A stretch of DNA of 23,541 nucleotides, from assembly GCA_018373675.1 (NCBI GenBank), contig JAHAGQ010000028.1:1-23541 (forward strand), given 5' to 3'. Of the stretch, positions 8,520-15,860 are shown piece by piece (within the stretch, counting starts at the first letter, position 1; every line of letters begins with the position of its first letter). The DNA comes from Collinsella sp. Lineage in GTDB: Bacteria; Actinomycetota; Coriobacteriia; Coriobacteriales; Coriobacteriaceae. The notes under the pieces were generated by a model. That model was not told the DNA's origin, searched no databases, and worked only from the letters and a program-made list of their open reading frames with translations. The translations under genes were made by a program, and so were the position numbers.

Positions 8520-8605
8520 GCAGCGTCGACTGGTCCGCCGTTCGTTAGAACGGCGGAACTGAGGGCAGCGTCGAGCTGTTACGCGGTTTGGTAAAACCGC
8601 GTAAC
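8520..8605. repeat. Two tandem hairpin units in the htpG 3' UTR
   Basis: The 10-bp word GCAGCGTCGA occurs at 8520-8529 and 8565-8574, 45 bp apart, each time followed by a different perfect hairpin. The first has 10-bp arms TCCGCCGTTC/GAACGGCGGA (8534-8543, 8548-8557) and loop GTTA. The second has 12-bp arms GTTACGCGGTTT/AAACCGCGTAAC (8578-8589, 8594-8605) and loop GGTA. The second hairpin begins 7 bases past the htpG stop codon. Neither is followed by a T-run. Confidence 0.75.
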
Positions 8606-8612
8606 TACCTAA

Positions 8613-10637
8613 TTACATAAGCTCACAAACAGCCGCCGCGAAGGCAACGGGATCCTCGGGGAGGATGCCCTCGACCAGCAGAGCCTGGTCATAGAGCAGA
8701 CCGGAGTACTGCTTGATCTTGTCGGCGTCGCCCGCCTTCTGAGCAGCGACGAGCTTGGAAAAGACCGGGTGCTTGGCGTTGAGCTCGAGCACGCGTTGGC
8801 TCTTGGGCATGCCGTCGGGCGCGCCCTCGGGTCCTTTCTGGAGCACCTTCTCCATCTCGAGCGAAAGTGGGCCCTCGGTGGTGATGCAAACGGGGGCATC
8901 GGTCAGGCGCGCGGAGACGGCAACTTTCTCGACCTTGTCACCGAGCGCCTCCTTCATTGCGCTAAAGAGATCCTCGTTCTCCTTGGTGGCGTCCTCGGCC
9001 TCCTTCTTCTCGTCCTCGGTCGCCAGATCAAGATCGCCAGTCGCAACGTTCTTGAGCTCCAGATGACGATCCTCGACCTCGGGCTCGGCACCGTCGGCCA
9101 CGGCCTTTTCGGCAGCCTCGCGGGCAGCATCGTCCTCGTAGATCTTGGGCATATCGGCGGCAACGTACTCACGCATAGCCTGGAACGTGAACTCATCCAC
9201 ATCCTGCGTCAGCAGCAGCACGTCATAGCCGCGGTCGAGCACGCCCTTTACCACGGGCATCTTGGCCAAGCGCTCACGCGAATCGCCGGCGGCGTAGTAG
9301 ATGGCCTTCTGATCCTCGGGCATGCCCTTGGCATACTCGGCCAGGGTAATCATCTTCTGTTCCTTGGCAGACCAGAACAGCAACAGGTCGGCGAGCTCAT
9401 CGGCCTTCATGCCATAGCTCGAGTAGATGCCGTACTTAAGGCCGCGGCCAAAGTTCTCAAAGAACTTCTCGTAGGCCTCGCGGTCGTTGTCACGCATATC
9501 CTCAAGGTCAGCGGTGATCTTCTTTTCCACACGCTTGGCGATGGCCTTGAGCTGACGGTTCTGCTGCAGCGTCTCACGCGAGATGTTGAGCGACACGTCG
9601 GCGGAATCCACGACGCCGCGGACAAAGTTGTAGTAGTCGGGCAGCAGGTCGTCACACTTCTCCATGATCAGGACATTGGAGCTGTAGAGCGCCAGACCCT
9701 TCTCGTAATCCTTGCTGTACAGATCGAACGGCGCGCGGCCCGGCACAAACAGCAGGGCGTCATACTCGAGCGTGCCCTCGGCATGGAAGCTGATGGTGCG
9801 CGCAGGATCATCAAAGTCGTGGAACGTGGACTTGTAGAACTCGTCGTAGTCCTTCTGCTCGACATCGGAGCTGCGCTTTTTCCAGATCGGCGTCATGGAG
9901 TTGACGGTCTCGAGCTCCTGGTAGTCCTCGTACTCGGGCGTGTAGTCATCGCCAGCATCCTCGGGCTTGGGCTTCTGGCGGCTCTTGGACACCATCATCT
10001 GGATCGGGTAGCGCACATAGTTGCTGTACTGCTGAATCAGGCTCTTGAGGCCCCACTCGGTCAGGAAGCGATCGTAGGTCTCGGCCTCGCCGTCGGCATC
10101 GAGCTTCTCGTTCTCGCGCAGCGTCAAGATGACATCGGTGCCGTGCTCGGCGCGCTCGCCGTCTTCGATGGTGTAACCCTCAAGACCATCAGACTCCCAC
10201 ACGTGAGCGGTGTCCTCGCCATAGGCGCGGCTCACGACCTTCACGTGGCTGGCGACCATAAAAGCCGAGTAGAAGCCCACGCCAAACTGGCCGATGATGT
10301 CGACATCCGAACCCTGCTGCTCAGCGTTCTCGGTCTTAAACTCCTCGGAGCCGGAATGGGCGATGGTGCCCAGATTGCGCTCCAGCTCCTCGGCGGTCAT
10401 GCCAATACCGTTATCCGAGATAGTAATGGTGCGGGCGTCTTTATCAAAGGAGACGCGAATAGCTAGGTCGCCCTGGTCGAGCTTGACGCTCGGGTCCTGC
10501 AGACTCTTAAAGTTGAGCTTGTCGACGGCGTCGCTCGCGTTAGAGATAAGCTCGCGCAGGAAGATTTCCTTATTGGTGTAGATGGAGTTGATCATAAGGT
10601 CGAGCAGTTTTTTGCTCTCGGTCTTAAATTGACGCAT
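8613..10637 (-). CDS. htpG: Chaperone protein HtpG (Hsp90 family)
   Basis: Bacterial Hsp90, a cytosolic ATP-dependent dimeric chaperone that helps late folding of client proteins under stress. The GHKL ATPase pocket is intact: ELISNASDAVDKL (about 29-41), DNGIGM (75-80), a lid segment with LGTIAHSGS, and GQFGVGFYSAF. The middle domain carries LFVPGRAPFDLY, VLIMEKCDDLLPDYYNFVRG and the catalytic-loop-like SLNISRETLQQNR; the C-terminal dimerisation domain follows. At 674 residues it is longer than the usual 620-630, largely through an acidic linker near residues 525-575. The start at 10637 has GAAAGGA six bases upstream. Neither a CIRCE nor a HAIR element is visible upstream. The gene lies between a leader hairpin at 10668-10692 and an elaborate set of 3' hairpins. 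Confidence 0.98.
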   Translation of the reverse strand: MRQFKTESKKLLDLMINSIYTNKEIFLRELISNASDAVDKLNFKSLQDPSVKLDQGDLAIRVSFDKDARTITISDNGIGMTAEELERNLGTIAHSGSEEFKTENAEQQGSDVDIIGQFGVGFYSAFMVASHVKVVSRAYGEDTAHVWESDGLEGYTIEDGERAEHGTDVILTLRENEKLDADGEAETYDRFLTEWGLKSLIQQYSNYVRYPIQMMVSKSRQKPKPEDAGDDYTPEYEDYQELETVNSMTPIWKKRSSDVEQKDYDEFYKSTFHDFDDPARTISFHAEGTLEYDALLFVPGRAPFDLYSKDYEKGLALYSSNVLIMEKCDDLLPDYYNFVRGVVDSADVSLNISRETLQQNRQLKAIAKRVEKKITADLEDMRDNDREAYEKFFENFGRGLKYGIYSSYGMKADELADLLLFWSAKEQKMITLAEYAKGMPEDQKAIYYAAGDSRERLAKMPVVKGVLDRGYDVLLLTQDVDEFTFQAMREYVAADMPKIYEDDAAREAAEKAVADGAEPEVEDRHLELKNVATGDLDLATEDEKKEAEDATKENEDLFSAMKEALGDKVEKVAVSARLTDAPVCITTEGPLSLEMEKVLQKGPEGAPDGMPKSQRVLELNAKHPVFSKLVAAQKAGDADKIKQYSGLLYDQALLVEGILPEDPVAFAAAVCELM

Positions 10638-10667
10638 GTGCAGTCCTTTCGCGCTACCCCCGTCCGC

Positions 10668-10692
10668 AAAAACGGCCCGATTGCCCGAGCCG
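10668..10692 (-). terminator. Intrinsic terminator in the htpG leader
   Basis: Stem cggcccg/cgagccg (10673-10679 with 10686-10692, one G-U, 6-nt loop), followed on the minus strand by five T (complement of 10668-10672). It ends 31 bases before the htpG ATG. It could terminate the GNAT transcript coming from the right. There is no room for a promoter between it and htpG, so it may act as an attenuator in the htpG leader. Confidence 0.7.
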
Positions 10693-10721
10693 TATCGCAG
10701 ACCTGCTATGTTCAGACTTAG

Positions 10722-10729
10722 ATTTTATA
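10722..10729 (-). promoter_or_regulatory. htpG: Candidate htpG -10 box
   Basis: Minus-strand TATAAAAT lies about 85 bases before the htpG ATG and upstream of the leader hairpin. The matching -35 is weak. A second candidate further up is TTGACG with TACAGT 18 bases later (near 10770-10798). Transcripts from either would pass through the hairpin at 10668-10692. Confidence 0.4.
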
Positions 10730-10800
10730 ACCCATTAGCGCGCATATATACATACGGAATCGAAAAACTGTATGTCCGAGCGCTCCAATGCGTCAATTGC

Positions 10801-10842
10801 CAAGGAGTGTCCCCAGCTGCCGGCAGAAAAGGAACGTCCCTA
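10801..10842. repeat. REP-like element with two GGGAC-TCCTT cores
   Basis: Read on the minus strand, GGGACGTTCCTT (10829-10840) and GGGGACACTCCTT (10802-10814) form a direct repeat around the 10-bp palindrome CTGCCGGCAG (10817-10826). The element runs into the stop codon of the GNAT gene. The core is shared with the repeat at 8323 and, more loosely, the cluster at 1-186. I infer an interspersed REP-type family. Confidence 0.6.
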
Positions 10843-11340
10843 TCTGCCATCTACGCGCTTGGCCATCCAGACATGGGGCTGGCCCTCGTCTTCGTAATCT
10901 ACCGGGGCAATTTGCGTGTAGCCCGCCTTTACATAGAGCGGCAGCACGTATTCCTGTGCATGCAGCTTAATAAGCTTGGCGCCGGCATCGCGTGCACACG
11001 AAGCACTGGTCTCCACGATCGCACTCGCCAGTCCGCGACGACGCATAGCCGGCAGCACGGCGACGCGCCCCATAATGTAGGTCTCCCCCGCTGCGACGCC
11101 TTCGTCCAAATCGCACGACGGCGAAACCGGAGCCTCTGAATCTGCCGCGCGCTCAAACTCTTCGGGAAACACGCGCGAGCAACCGGCAAGCTCGCCGTCT
11201 ACATAGAGCGTCACATGAATGCAGCTCTGATCCTCGTCGATAGCGTCGAACTCATTCTCGTAGCCCTGCTCGTCTATAAAAACGACGCGGCGCACCAACG
11301 CCGCGTCATCAAAGCATCCCGTCTTAAGTTGGATATCCAT
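10840..11340 (-). CDS. GNAT family N-acetyltransferase
   Basis: A 166-residue acetyl-CoA-dependent acetyltransferase. It shows an ElaA-like opening, VVFIDEQGYENEFDAIDEDQSCIHV. The acetyl-CoA-binding core is GRVAVLPAMRRRGLASAIVE with the expected Arg-x-x-Gly-x-Ala turn, and the closing segment is LHAQEYVLPLYVKAGYT. The ATG at 11340 has AGGGG seven bases upstream and is preferred over the in-frame ATG at 11358, which would add six residues. It follows the CpsB-like phosphatase gene by 39 bp and may be read with it. The acceptor could be a small molecule or protein N-terminus; nothing in the sequence settles it. Its stop codon falls at the edge of the palindromic repeat at 10801-10842. Confidence 0.9.
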   Translation of the reverse strand: MDIQLKTGCFDDAALVRRVVFIDEQGYENEFDAIDEDQSCIHVTLYVDGELAGCSRVFPEEFERAADSEAPVSPSCDLDEGVAAGETYIMGRVAVLPAMRRRGLASAIVETSASCARDAGAKLIKLHAQEYVLPLYVKAGYTQIAPVDYEDEGQPHVWMAKRVDGR

Positions 11341-11379
11341 GGCTGCCCCTTCATTCAATGCGAACGTTAGGGACCGATT

Positions 11380-12030
11380 TTAGCGAAAATGAGCTCCGCG
11401 CACGCTAAACTTCGCGCGAGCCTTCGCCAGGCAGTCGTAATGACCCACGTTATGGGCATCGCTCGCGATGAAGCTGTACAGGTTCTGATCGAACAGGCGC
11501 TGTGCCGGCTTTTTCTCGCGACCAAAGCGACCGCCGGCAATAAAGTCCGCCGAAGCCTGCAGCTTGCAGCCCATATCGACCAGGCGCGCCGCCACGCTTA
11601 CATCCTTTTGAACCGCACGATAGCGCTCAGGATGAGCGATAATCACCTGGTAGCCACGGCACTGCAAATCGTAAATCGTGTTCTCGTACTCTCTAAACGC
11701 ATACGCATCGGCATGCGTCGAAAGTTCGAGCAGAAACTCGTTGGTCCCATCGAAATGCAAGTGCTCCGCGGCATCGATACCAAGCTCAACGAGCTTTCGA
11801 TGGTTGACCTCGAAGCCCATCTGGAGCGGAAAACCGTCAGCGTTATCACGCAGCAGCTCAAAGGCATCCCACATCTTGTCGTAATCAAAATAGGGATCAC
11901 GGCAGTGAGGAGTGCAAACGATTCTGGTTACACCGGCCCGCTTGGCAGCCTCGAGCATCGCCAAGCTCTCATCGAGATCGGCGGCGCCGTCGTCTACACC
12001 CGGCAAGATATGGCAATGAATGTCACGCAT
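11380..12030 (-). CDS. cpsB: CpsB/CapC-type PHP tyrosine-protein phosphatase
   Basis: A 216-residue metal-dependent phosphatase of the PHP fold that removes phosphate from the tyrosine tail of the CpsD-type kinase and so tunes polysaccharide chain length. The metal-binding motifs are HCHILPGVDDGA (residues 4-15), CTPHCRDP, a Glu/His pair in GFEVNHRK, HPERY and the terminal SDAHNVGHYD. The start at 12030 has AAGG about seven bases upstream. It lies 17 bp after the kinase gene, in the order co-polymerase, kinase, phosphatase. The length is slightly below the roughly 240-255 residues common in Firmicutes, but all motifs are present. Confidence 0.92.
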   Translation of the reverse strand: MRDIHCHILPGVDDGAADLDESLAMLEAAKRAGVTRIVCTPHCRDPYFDYDKMWDAFELLRDNADGFPLQMGFEVNHRKLVELGIDAAEHLHFDGTNEFLLELSTHADAYAFREYENTIYDLQCRGYQVIIAHPERYRAVQKDVSVAARLVDMGCKLQASADFIAGGRFGREKKPAQRLFDQNLYSFIASDAHNVGHYDCLAKARAKFSVRGAHFR

Positions 12031-12047
12031 AGGTCAGCCTTAATCAA

Positions 12048-12785
12048 CTAAACGTTTGCTCGGTTGGTGAAGATGCCCTTTTTGGAAGTCCCCTGATCGT
12101 CGGAGCCCTTCTTCACCTTCTTACCGTCCTTGGTGTAGTAGGAGTAGTAGTACTCGCTGGTCTCGGTCTCGCAGTAGTTCATAACGGTACCGATGAGCTT
12201 GACCTTCTCGGACTTCTTAAGCTGACCGATGGCGTTGAGCGCCTCCTCGCGCTTGGTGAAATCCTCACGCACGACAAAAAGCGCACCGTCGGTCAGACTT
12301 GCGATCTCGGCAGCATCGATGAAGGTGCCGACCGGGGGAGCATCAAAGATAACGTACTGGAACTTGGCGGACAGTGCCTTTACCAGCTTGGCAAAGCGGT
12401 GAGAGACGATGATGTCGGCAGGATTGGGAATATGCGGCTCGGCATCGAGGAAGTAGAAGTTCTTCTGACCCGTCTCGACAATCGCCTGGTCAATAGAAAC
12501 CTGCTCGGAAAGGACTGCATAGAGTCCGCCGCGGGAGCGGACGCCGAGCATATCGGCAAGGGACCTGCGACGCATATCAGCCTCGACCAGCAGGACGCTC
12601 TTGCCGCTGGTGGCGATAGCCTGGGCAAGGTTGATGGAAACCGTAGACTTGCCCTCGTTGGGAATCGAGGACGTAACGGTGATGGTGCGAATGGGGTCGT
12701 CCACGCTCGCAAAGCGGATGTTGGCCAGAAGGGTCTTGGCGGCATTCTGTACAACGAGCTTATCGGTGTTCTTTGCCTTAGCCAT
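12048..12785 (-). CDS. cpsD: CpsD/CapB-type autophosphorylating tyrosine kinase
   Basis: A 245-residue BY-kinase, the cytosolic partner of the Wzz-like membrane protein next to it. It has the Walker A motif SSIPNEGKSTVS (about 39-50), Walker A' VLLVEADMRRRSLADMLG and Walker B YVIFDAPPVGTFIDA. The C-terminal autophosphorylation cluster is SEYYYSYYTKDGKK, with five tyrosines, followed by a Lys/Gly/Asn tail. The start at 12785 lies 2 bp after the co-polymerase stop, with AAAGGTGG overlapping the end of that gene, so the two are translationally coupled. Phosphorylation of the Tyr cluster should control polymerisation or export of surface polysaccharide. No glycosyltransferase or flippase genes lie in the window. 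Confidence 0.94.
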   Translation of the reverse strand: MAKAKNTDKLVVQNAAKTLLANIRFASVDDPIRTITVTSSIPNEGKSTVSINLAQAIATSGKSVLLVEADMRRRSLADMLGVRSRGGLYAVLSEQVSIDQAIVETGQKNFYFLDAEPHIPNPADIIVSHRFAKLVKALSAKFQYVIFDAPPVGTFIDAAEIASLTDGALFVVREDFTKREEALNAIGQLKKSEKVKLIGTVMNYCETETSEYYYSYYTKDGKKVKKGSDDQGTSKKGIFTNRANV

Positions 12786-12787
12786 GC

Positions 12788-13444
12788 CTATTTACCACCT
12801 TTCATAGCCGGAATTCGGCCAACAACGGGAATGCCCAGGAGCTCTTCTGCCTCTTCGGCACCGCGGATGCGGGTGTTGAGCATGTCTGCCAAAACGACAT
12901 AGGCAACTGCGATAAAGATGCCCGCGAGGAACGCGACAGCAACGTACAGCATACGCTTGGGACCGCTGGGGGCTTCGGGGGTCTTAGCCTCGTCGATAAC
13001 GTTGATGCTCTGGGCAGCGCCGACGTTCTGAGCGACCGTACTCACCGAGCTGGCCATGGCCTTTGCGACCTTAGCCGTCTCCTTGGCATCGGTGCCGGTA
13101 ACCGAAAGCGTAATGACACGCGTGGTGGTCTCGGAGGAAACAGACACCTTGTAGTCATCCAGATCGGTGAGGCCCAGTTCATTGGCTGCGCCGCTCTTAA
13201 CGCTATCGCTATCCAGCAGCGTGGCGATATCGTTGGAAAGCATCTGACTCGCCGAGAGATCGTTGTAGCTCATCTGACCGCTATCGTCGGTCTTGGCGAG
13301 AATGTACATGCTCGTCGTCGCGGTATAGGTGTTGTCCATCGCAACGAAGGACACGATGCCCATGGCGATCGCGCAGACCACCGGAAGGGTGATGACCAGC
13401 TGAAGGTGCTTCTTCAGCAGCTGGAACAGTTCGAGAAGGGTCAT
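12788..13444 (-). CDS. Wzz/CapA-type polysaccharide co-polymerase
   Basis: A 218-residue membrane protein that sets polysaccharide chain length and activates the adjacent kinase. Two helices (about 17-36 and 164-186) flank an extracellular domain of about 125 residues. The Pro-rich stretch EAKTPEAPSGPKR just before the second helix is characteristic of the Wzz family. The cytosolic tail LNTRIRGAEEAEELLGIPVVGRIP is the usual kinase-contact region; here kinase and co-polymerase are separate proteins, as in Gram-positive bacteria. The start at 13444 has AAAGG nine bases upstream. It is first in the module, so the promoter should lie within 13445-13580. Confidence 0.93.
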   Translation of the reverse strand: MTLLELFQLLKKHLQLVITLPVVCAIAMGIVSFVAMDNTYTATTSMYILAKTDDSGQMSYNDLSASQMLSNDIATLLDSDSVKSGAANELGLTDLDDYKVSVSSETTTRVITLSVTGTDAKETAKVAKAMASSVSTVAQNVGAAQSINVIDEAKTPEAPSGPKRMLYVAVAFLAGIFIAVAYVVLADMLNTRIRGAEEAEELLGIPVVGRIPAMKGGK

Positions 13445-13614
13445 GCAGCTTGCCTTTCATTTCCCCAGTTCGGATTGACAAAACTGTCCGTATGTTATCG
13501 CATCTTTTTACCGAGACCAAACTCTATACATAAGAAACAGGCTCTCCTGTAAAAATGTCGGAAGCAATCGTAAAATTGCACAACAACGCCGCACCCGAAA
13601 GTCAAATGCGGCGT
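13445..13614. promoter_or_regulatory. Intergenic region upstream of the polysaccharide operon
   Basis: It holds an 8-bp inverted repeat ACGCCGCA/TGCGGCGT (13586-13593, 13607-13614), which may end the preceding PhoR-like operon although its T-run is broken, and a small palindrome ACAGG-ctct-CCTGT (13537-13550). Minus-strand TATAGA and TAACAT are weak -10 candidates for the polysaccharide operon. No convincing -35 is present. Confidence 0.35.
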
Positions 13615-13639
13615 CTGCATCAATATCTATGTTGTATCG

Positions 13640-15064
13640 CTATGCGAATGGCTCGTCCTGCCGTATGGGAAACGTCACCGTAATGGTGGTTCCCACGCCC
13701 AACTCGCTCGACAAATCGAGCGTGGCGTGATGATACAGGGCCGCATGCTTGACAATTGCAAGCCCCAGACCGGTTCCGCCGCGCGCCTTGGACCTACTCT
13801 TGTCCACGCGATAGAACCGCTCAAATACCTTGCCCTGTTCTTCAGGCGCGATACCGATTCCCGTGTCGGCGACCGCAAGGAACGGATGGCCTTCGTCGTT
13901 GGTGCCGCACTGCAGCGTAACCGTACCGCCGGGTCGATTGTAGCGGATGGCGTTGCTTGCCAGATTATAGATGAGCTCGTCAATCAAGCGCGACACGCCC
14001 TCGATGACCACAGGCTTGGTCTCATGACTTATCGTCACATTCGCCTGACGGGCGACCTGTTCAAGACGCTGCTCAACCGCGTAGATGGCACGCGAGAGCT
14101 CAATAGGCTCCGTGGAACCAATGGGCACCGCCTCGCCCTCAGTTGCACGCTCGGCCTCGTCCAAGTTAGACAGCGTAAGGATATCGTTGACAAGCGCTAC
14201 CAAGCGGCCCGCCTCACGATAGATGCGACCGCCAAAGTTGCGCAGGTCGCCCTCGCCCTCGACCATGCCGTTTGCGATGAGCTCGGCATAGCCCGAAATC
14301 GCCGTAAGCGGCGTCTTGAGCTCATGGGTGATATTCGCCGTGAACTCGCGGCGCATACGGTCGTTGTCCGCCAGCACCGCCATTTGGCGCTTGAGCTCCT
14401 GGCGCTGCGACTCAATACGCTCAAGCATGGGGACCATCTCGGCATAGGCGTGCTCATAGCTACGGCGTGGGTGGTCCAAATCCACCTCTTGCAAAGGCGC
14501 GATGATGGCACGGGACTCGCGGCGCGCCATAAAAAACGAGAGTACCGCACCCGCTGCTGCGATAAGCAGCATCGGCGCCACCATCGACAGCAAAATCGCC
14601 GCAACGCCAGGCTGGGCCTGCGCCAAGCGGACAACCTGGCCGTTATCAAGGGCGACGGCGCGATACAGCATAATCTCGTCGAGCGTAGAGCTTGCGCGCT
14701 CCGCGGAACCCGAACCACTCTCAAAGGCCTCGATGACCTCGGGGCGATCGCCATGGTTGGGCAGTGTGGAAGGCGACGCCTCGTTGTCGTAGGCAACCGA
14801 TCCATCCTTGTTAATCAGCGTGATGCGCAAGTCCTCTCGATCGAGGCTACGCAAGAACGGGATGGGCTCCTGCTGCTCGTCGAGGGCGGCAGCAATGAGC
14901 TCGGTTTCCTGCGCCAGGTTGGCACTCGTGGCATCCGCCAAGGTGTTTTGCACAAAGAACGCACCCAGCACCGTAAACGCCACGATAACCGCCATGGCGC
15001 AGACAAAGATCGTCACAAAAACGCGGTGCGACAGCGTATGTTTTCCCTGGGGGGCGAAGACCAC
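13640..15064 (-). CDS. PhoR-like sensor histidine kinase
   Basis: A 474-residue membrane histidine kinase. TM1 (about 15-37), an extracellular sensor of about 115 residues and TM2 (154-179) lead into a linker and the HisKA box FTANITHELKTPLTAISGYAE with H247. The catalytic part carries the N-box NLASNAIRYNRPGG, the G1 motif DTGIGI (400-405), FERFYRVDKSRS and the G2 motif GGTGLGLAI. The start is GTG at 15064 with GGAGGAG six bases upstream, 3 bp after the regulator stop, so the pair is coupled. The pstB gene upstream and the PhoR/ResE-type layout suggest phosphate-limitation sensing; SenX3-like kinases are an alternative label. Loss of the periplasmic domain is not seen. Confidence 0.93.
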   Translation of the reverse strand: MVFAPQGKHTLSHRVFVTIFVCAMAVIVAFTVLGAFFVQNTLADATSANLAQETELIAAALDEQQEPIPFLRSLDREDLRITLINKDGSVAYDNEASPSTLPNHGDRPEVIEAFESGSGSAERASSTLDEIMLYRAVALDNGQVVRLAQAQPGVAAILLSMVAPMLLIAAAGAVLSFFMARRESRAIIAPLQEVDLDHPRRSYEHAYAEMVPMLERIESQRQELKRQMAVLADNDRMRREFTANITHELKTPLTAISGYAELIANGMVEGEGDLRNFGGRIYREAGRLVALVNDILTLSNLDEAERATEGEAVPIGSTEPIELSRAIYAVEQRLEQVARQANVTISHETKPVVIEGVSRLIDELIYNLASNAIRYNRPGGTVTLQCGTNDEGHPFLAVADTGIGIAPEEQGKVFERFYRVDKSRSKARGGTGLGLAIVKHAALYHHATLDLSSELGVGTTITVTFPIRQDEPFA

Positions 15065-15067
15065 GGG

Positions 15068-15796
15068 TTACTCCTCCGATGCGGTGGCCGCGGTGTCGTC
15101 ACCTTCGGCACCATCACCGGCAGAAGGCTCGGCCAAGCGGTAGCCCACGCCACGCACGGTCTCGATGGCGCTGGCATGCTCGCCCAGTTTTTGGCGAAGC
15201 GTCTGCACGTGCACGTCAACGGTGCGCGAACCGCCGTCGAAGTCCCAGCCCCACACGCTCTGCAGCAACGACTCGCGGGTAAAGACCACGCCGGGCTTGC
15301 GCATGAGGTACTCGAGCAGGTCGAACTCGCGCAGGGTGAGCTTAAGCGACTCGCCGGCAACAGTCACCTCACGATGGCTGGGCGAGAGCACAATGTCGCC
15401 CACGCTGAGCACATCGCTTGCCTGTTTGACCATGCCGCCGCGACGCAGCAGTGCGCGGCAGCGGCTGGCGAGCTCCATGAGCGAAAACGGCTTAGTCAGG
15501 TAATCGTCGGCACCGCCATCGAGCGCCATCACCTTGTCGAGCTCGGTATCCTTGGCGGTAAGCATCATGATGGGCACCGTCGCCGTCAGGCGATCGGCAC
15601 GCAGTCGACGCATAATCGCCAAGCCATCGGTATCGGGCAGCATGATGTCGAGCAGGACGGCATCGGGTACCCGTCGCGCCACGGCAGCCTTAAACTCACC
15701 GTCGCACGAAAAGCCTTCGGCCTCAATCCCCTGCTTGCGCAGCGCATAGACCGTCAAATCCCTGATGTTGTCATCGTCCTCGACGTAATAGATCAT
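15068..15796 (-). CDS. PhoB/PhoP-like OmpR-family response regulator
   Basis: A 242-residue DNA-binding regulator. The receiver domain has the acidic pocket EDDDN (6-10), phospho-acceptor D50 in VLLDIMLP, the LTA Thr and the Lys in YLTKPF. The C-terminal winged helix shows LTLREFDLLEYLMRKPGVVFTRESLLQSVWG and RTVDVHVQTLRQKLG, then an acidic Ala/Gly/Asp/Glu tail. I place the start at the ATG at 15796, which has AAAGGGG seven bases upstream; an in-frame ATG at 15820 would add eight residues. It lies 64 bp after pstB and is coupled to the kinase gene. The expected role is control of phosphate-starvation genes, probably including pstB. Confidence 0.93.
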   Translation of the reverse strand: MIYYVEDDDNIRDLTVYALRKQGIEAEGFSCDGEFKAAVARRVPDAVLLDIMLPDTDGLAIMRRLRADRLTATVPIMMLTAKDTELDKVMALDGGADDYLTKPFSLMELASRCRALLRRGGMVKQASDVLSVGDIVLSPSHREVTVAGESLKLTLREFDLLEYLMRKPGVVFTRESLLQSVWGWDFDGGSRTVDVHVQTLRQKLGEHASAIETVRGVGYRLAEPSAGDGAEGDDTAATASEE

Positions 15797-15837
15797 GTTG
15801 AACCCCTTTGCGGCCGGCATGACCGCATCTTAACCCT

Positions 15838-15849
15838 AAAGGTACCTTT
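15838..15849. promoter_or_regulatory. 12-bp perfect palindrome between pstB and the regulator gene
   Basis: AAAGGTACCTTT lies 42 bases upstream of the regulator start in the 64-bp gap. It could be an operator or simply chance; no clear promoter elements accompany it. Confidence 0.3.
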
Positions 15850-15860
15850 ACTAGATGGTA

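Noticed and set aside
8420..8605. CRISPR array
   Set aside because: Only two copies of a 10-bp word with unrelated hairpins between them; no regular repeat-spacer structure and no cas genes.
8769..10466. 565-residue plus-strand open frame
   Set aside because: It is the complement of htpG, whose motifs are unambiguous; the Leu/Val/Gly-rich translation is a typical antisense artefact.
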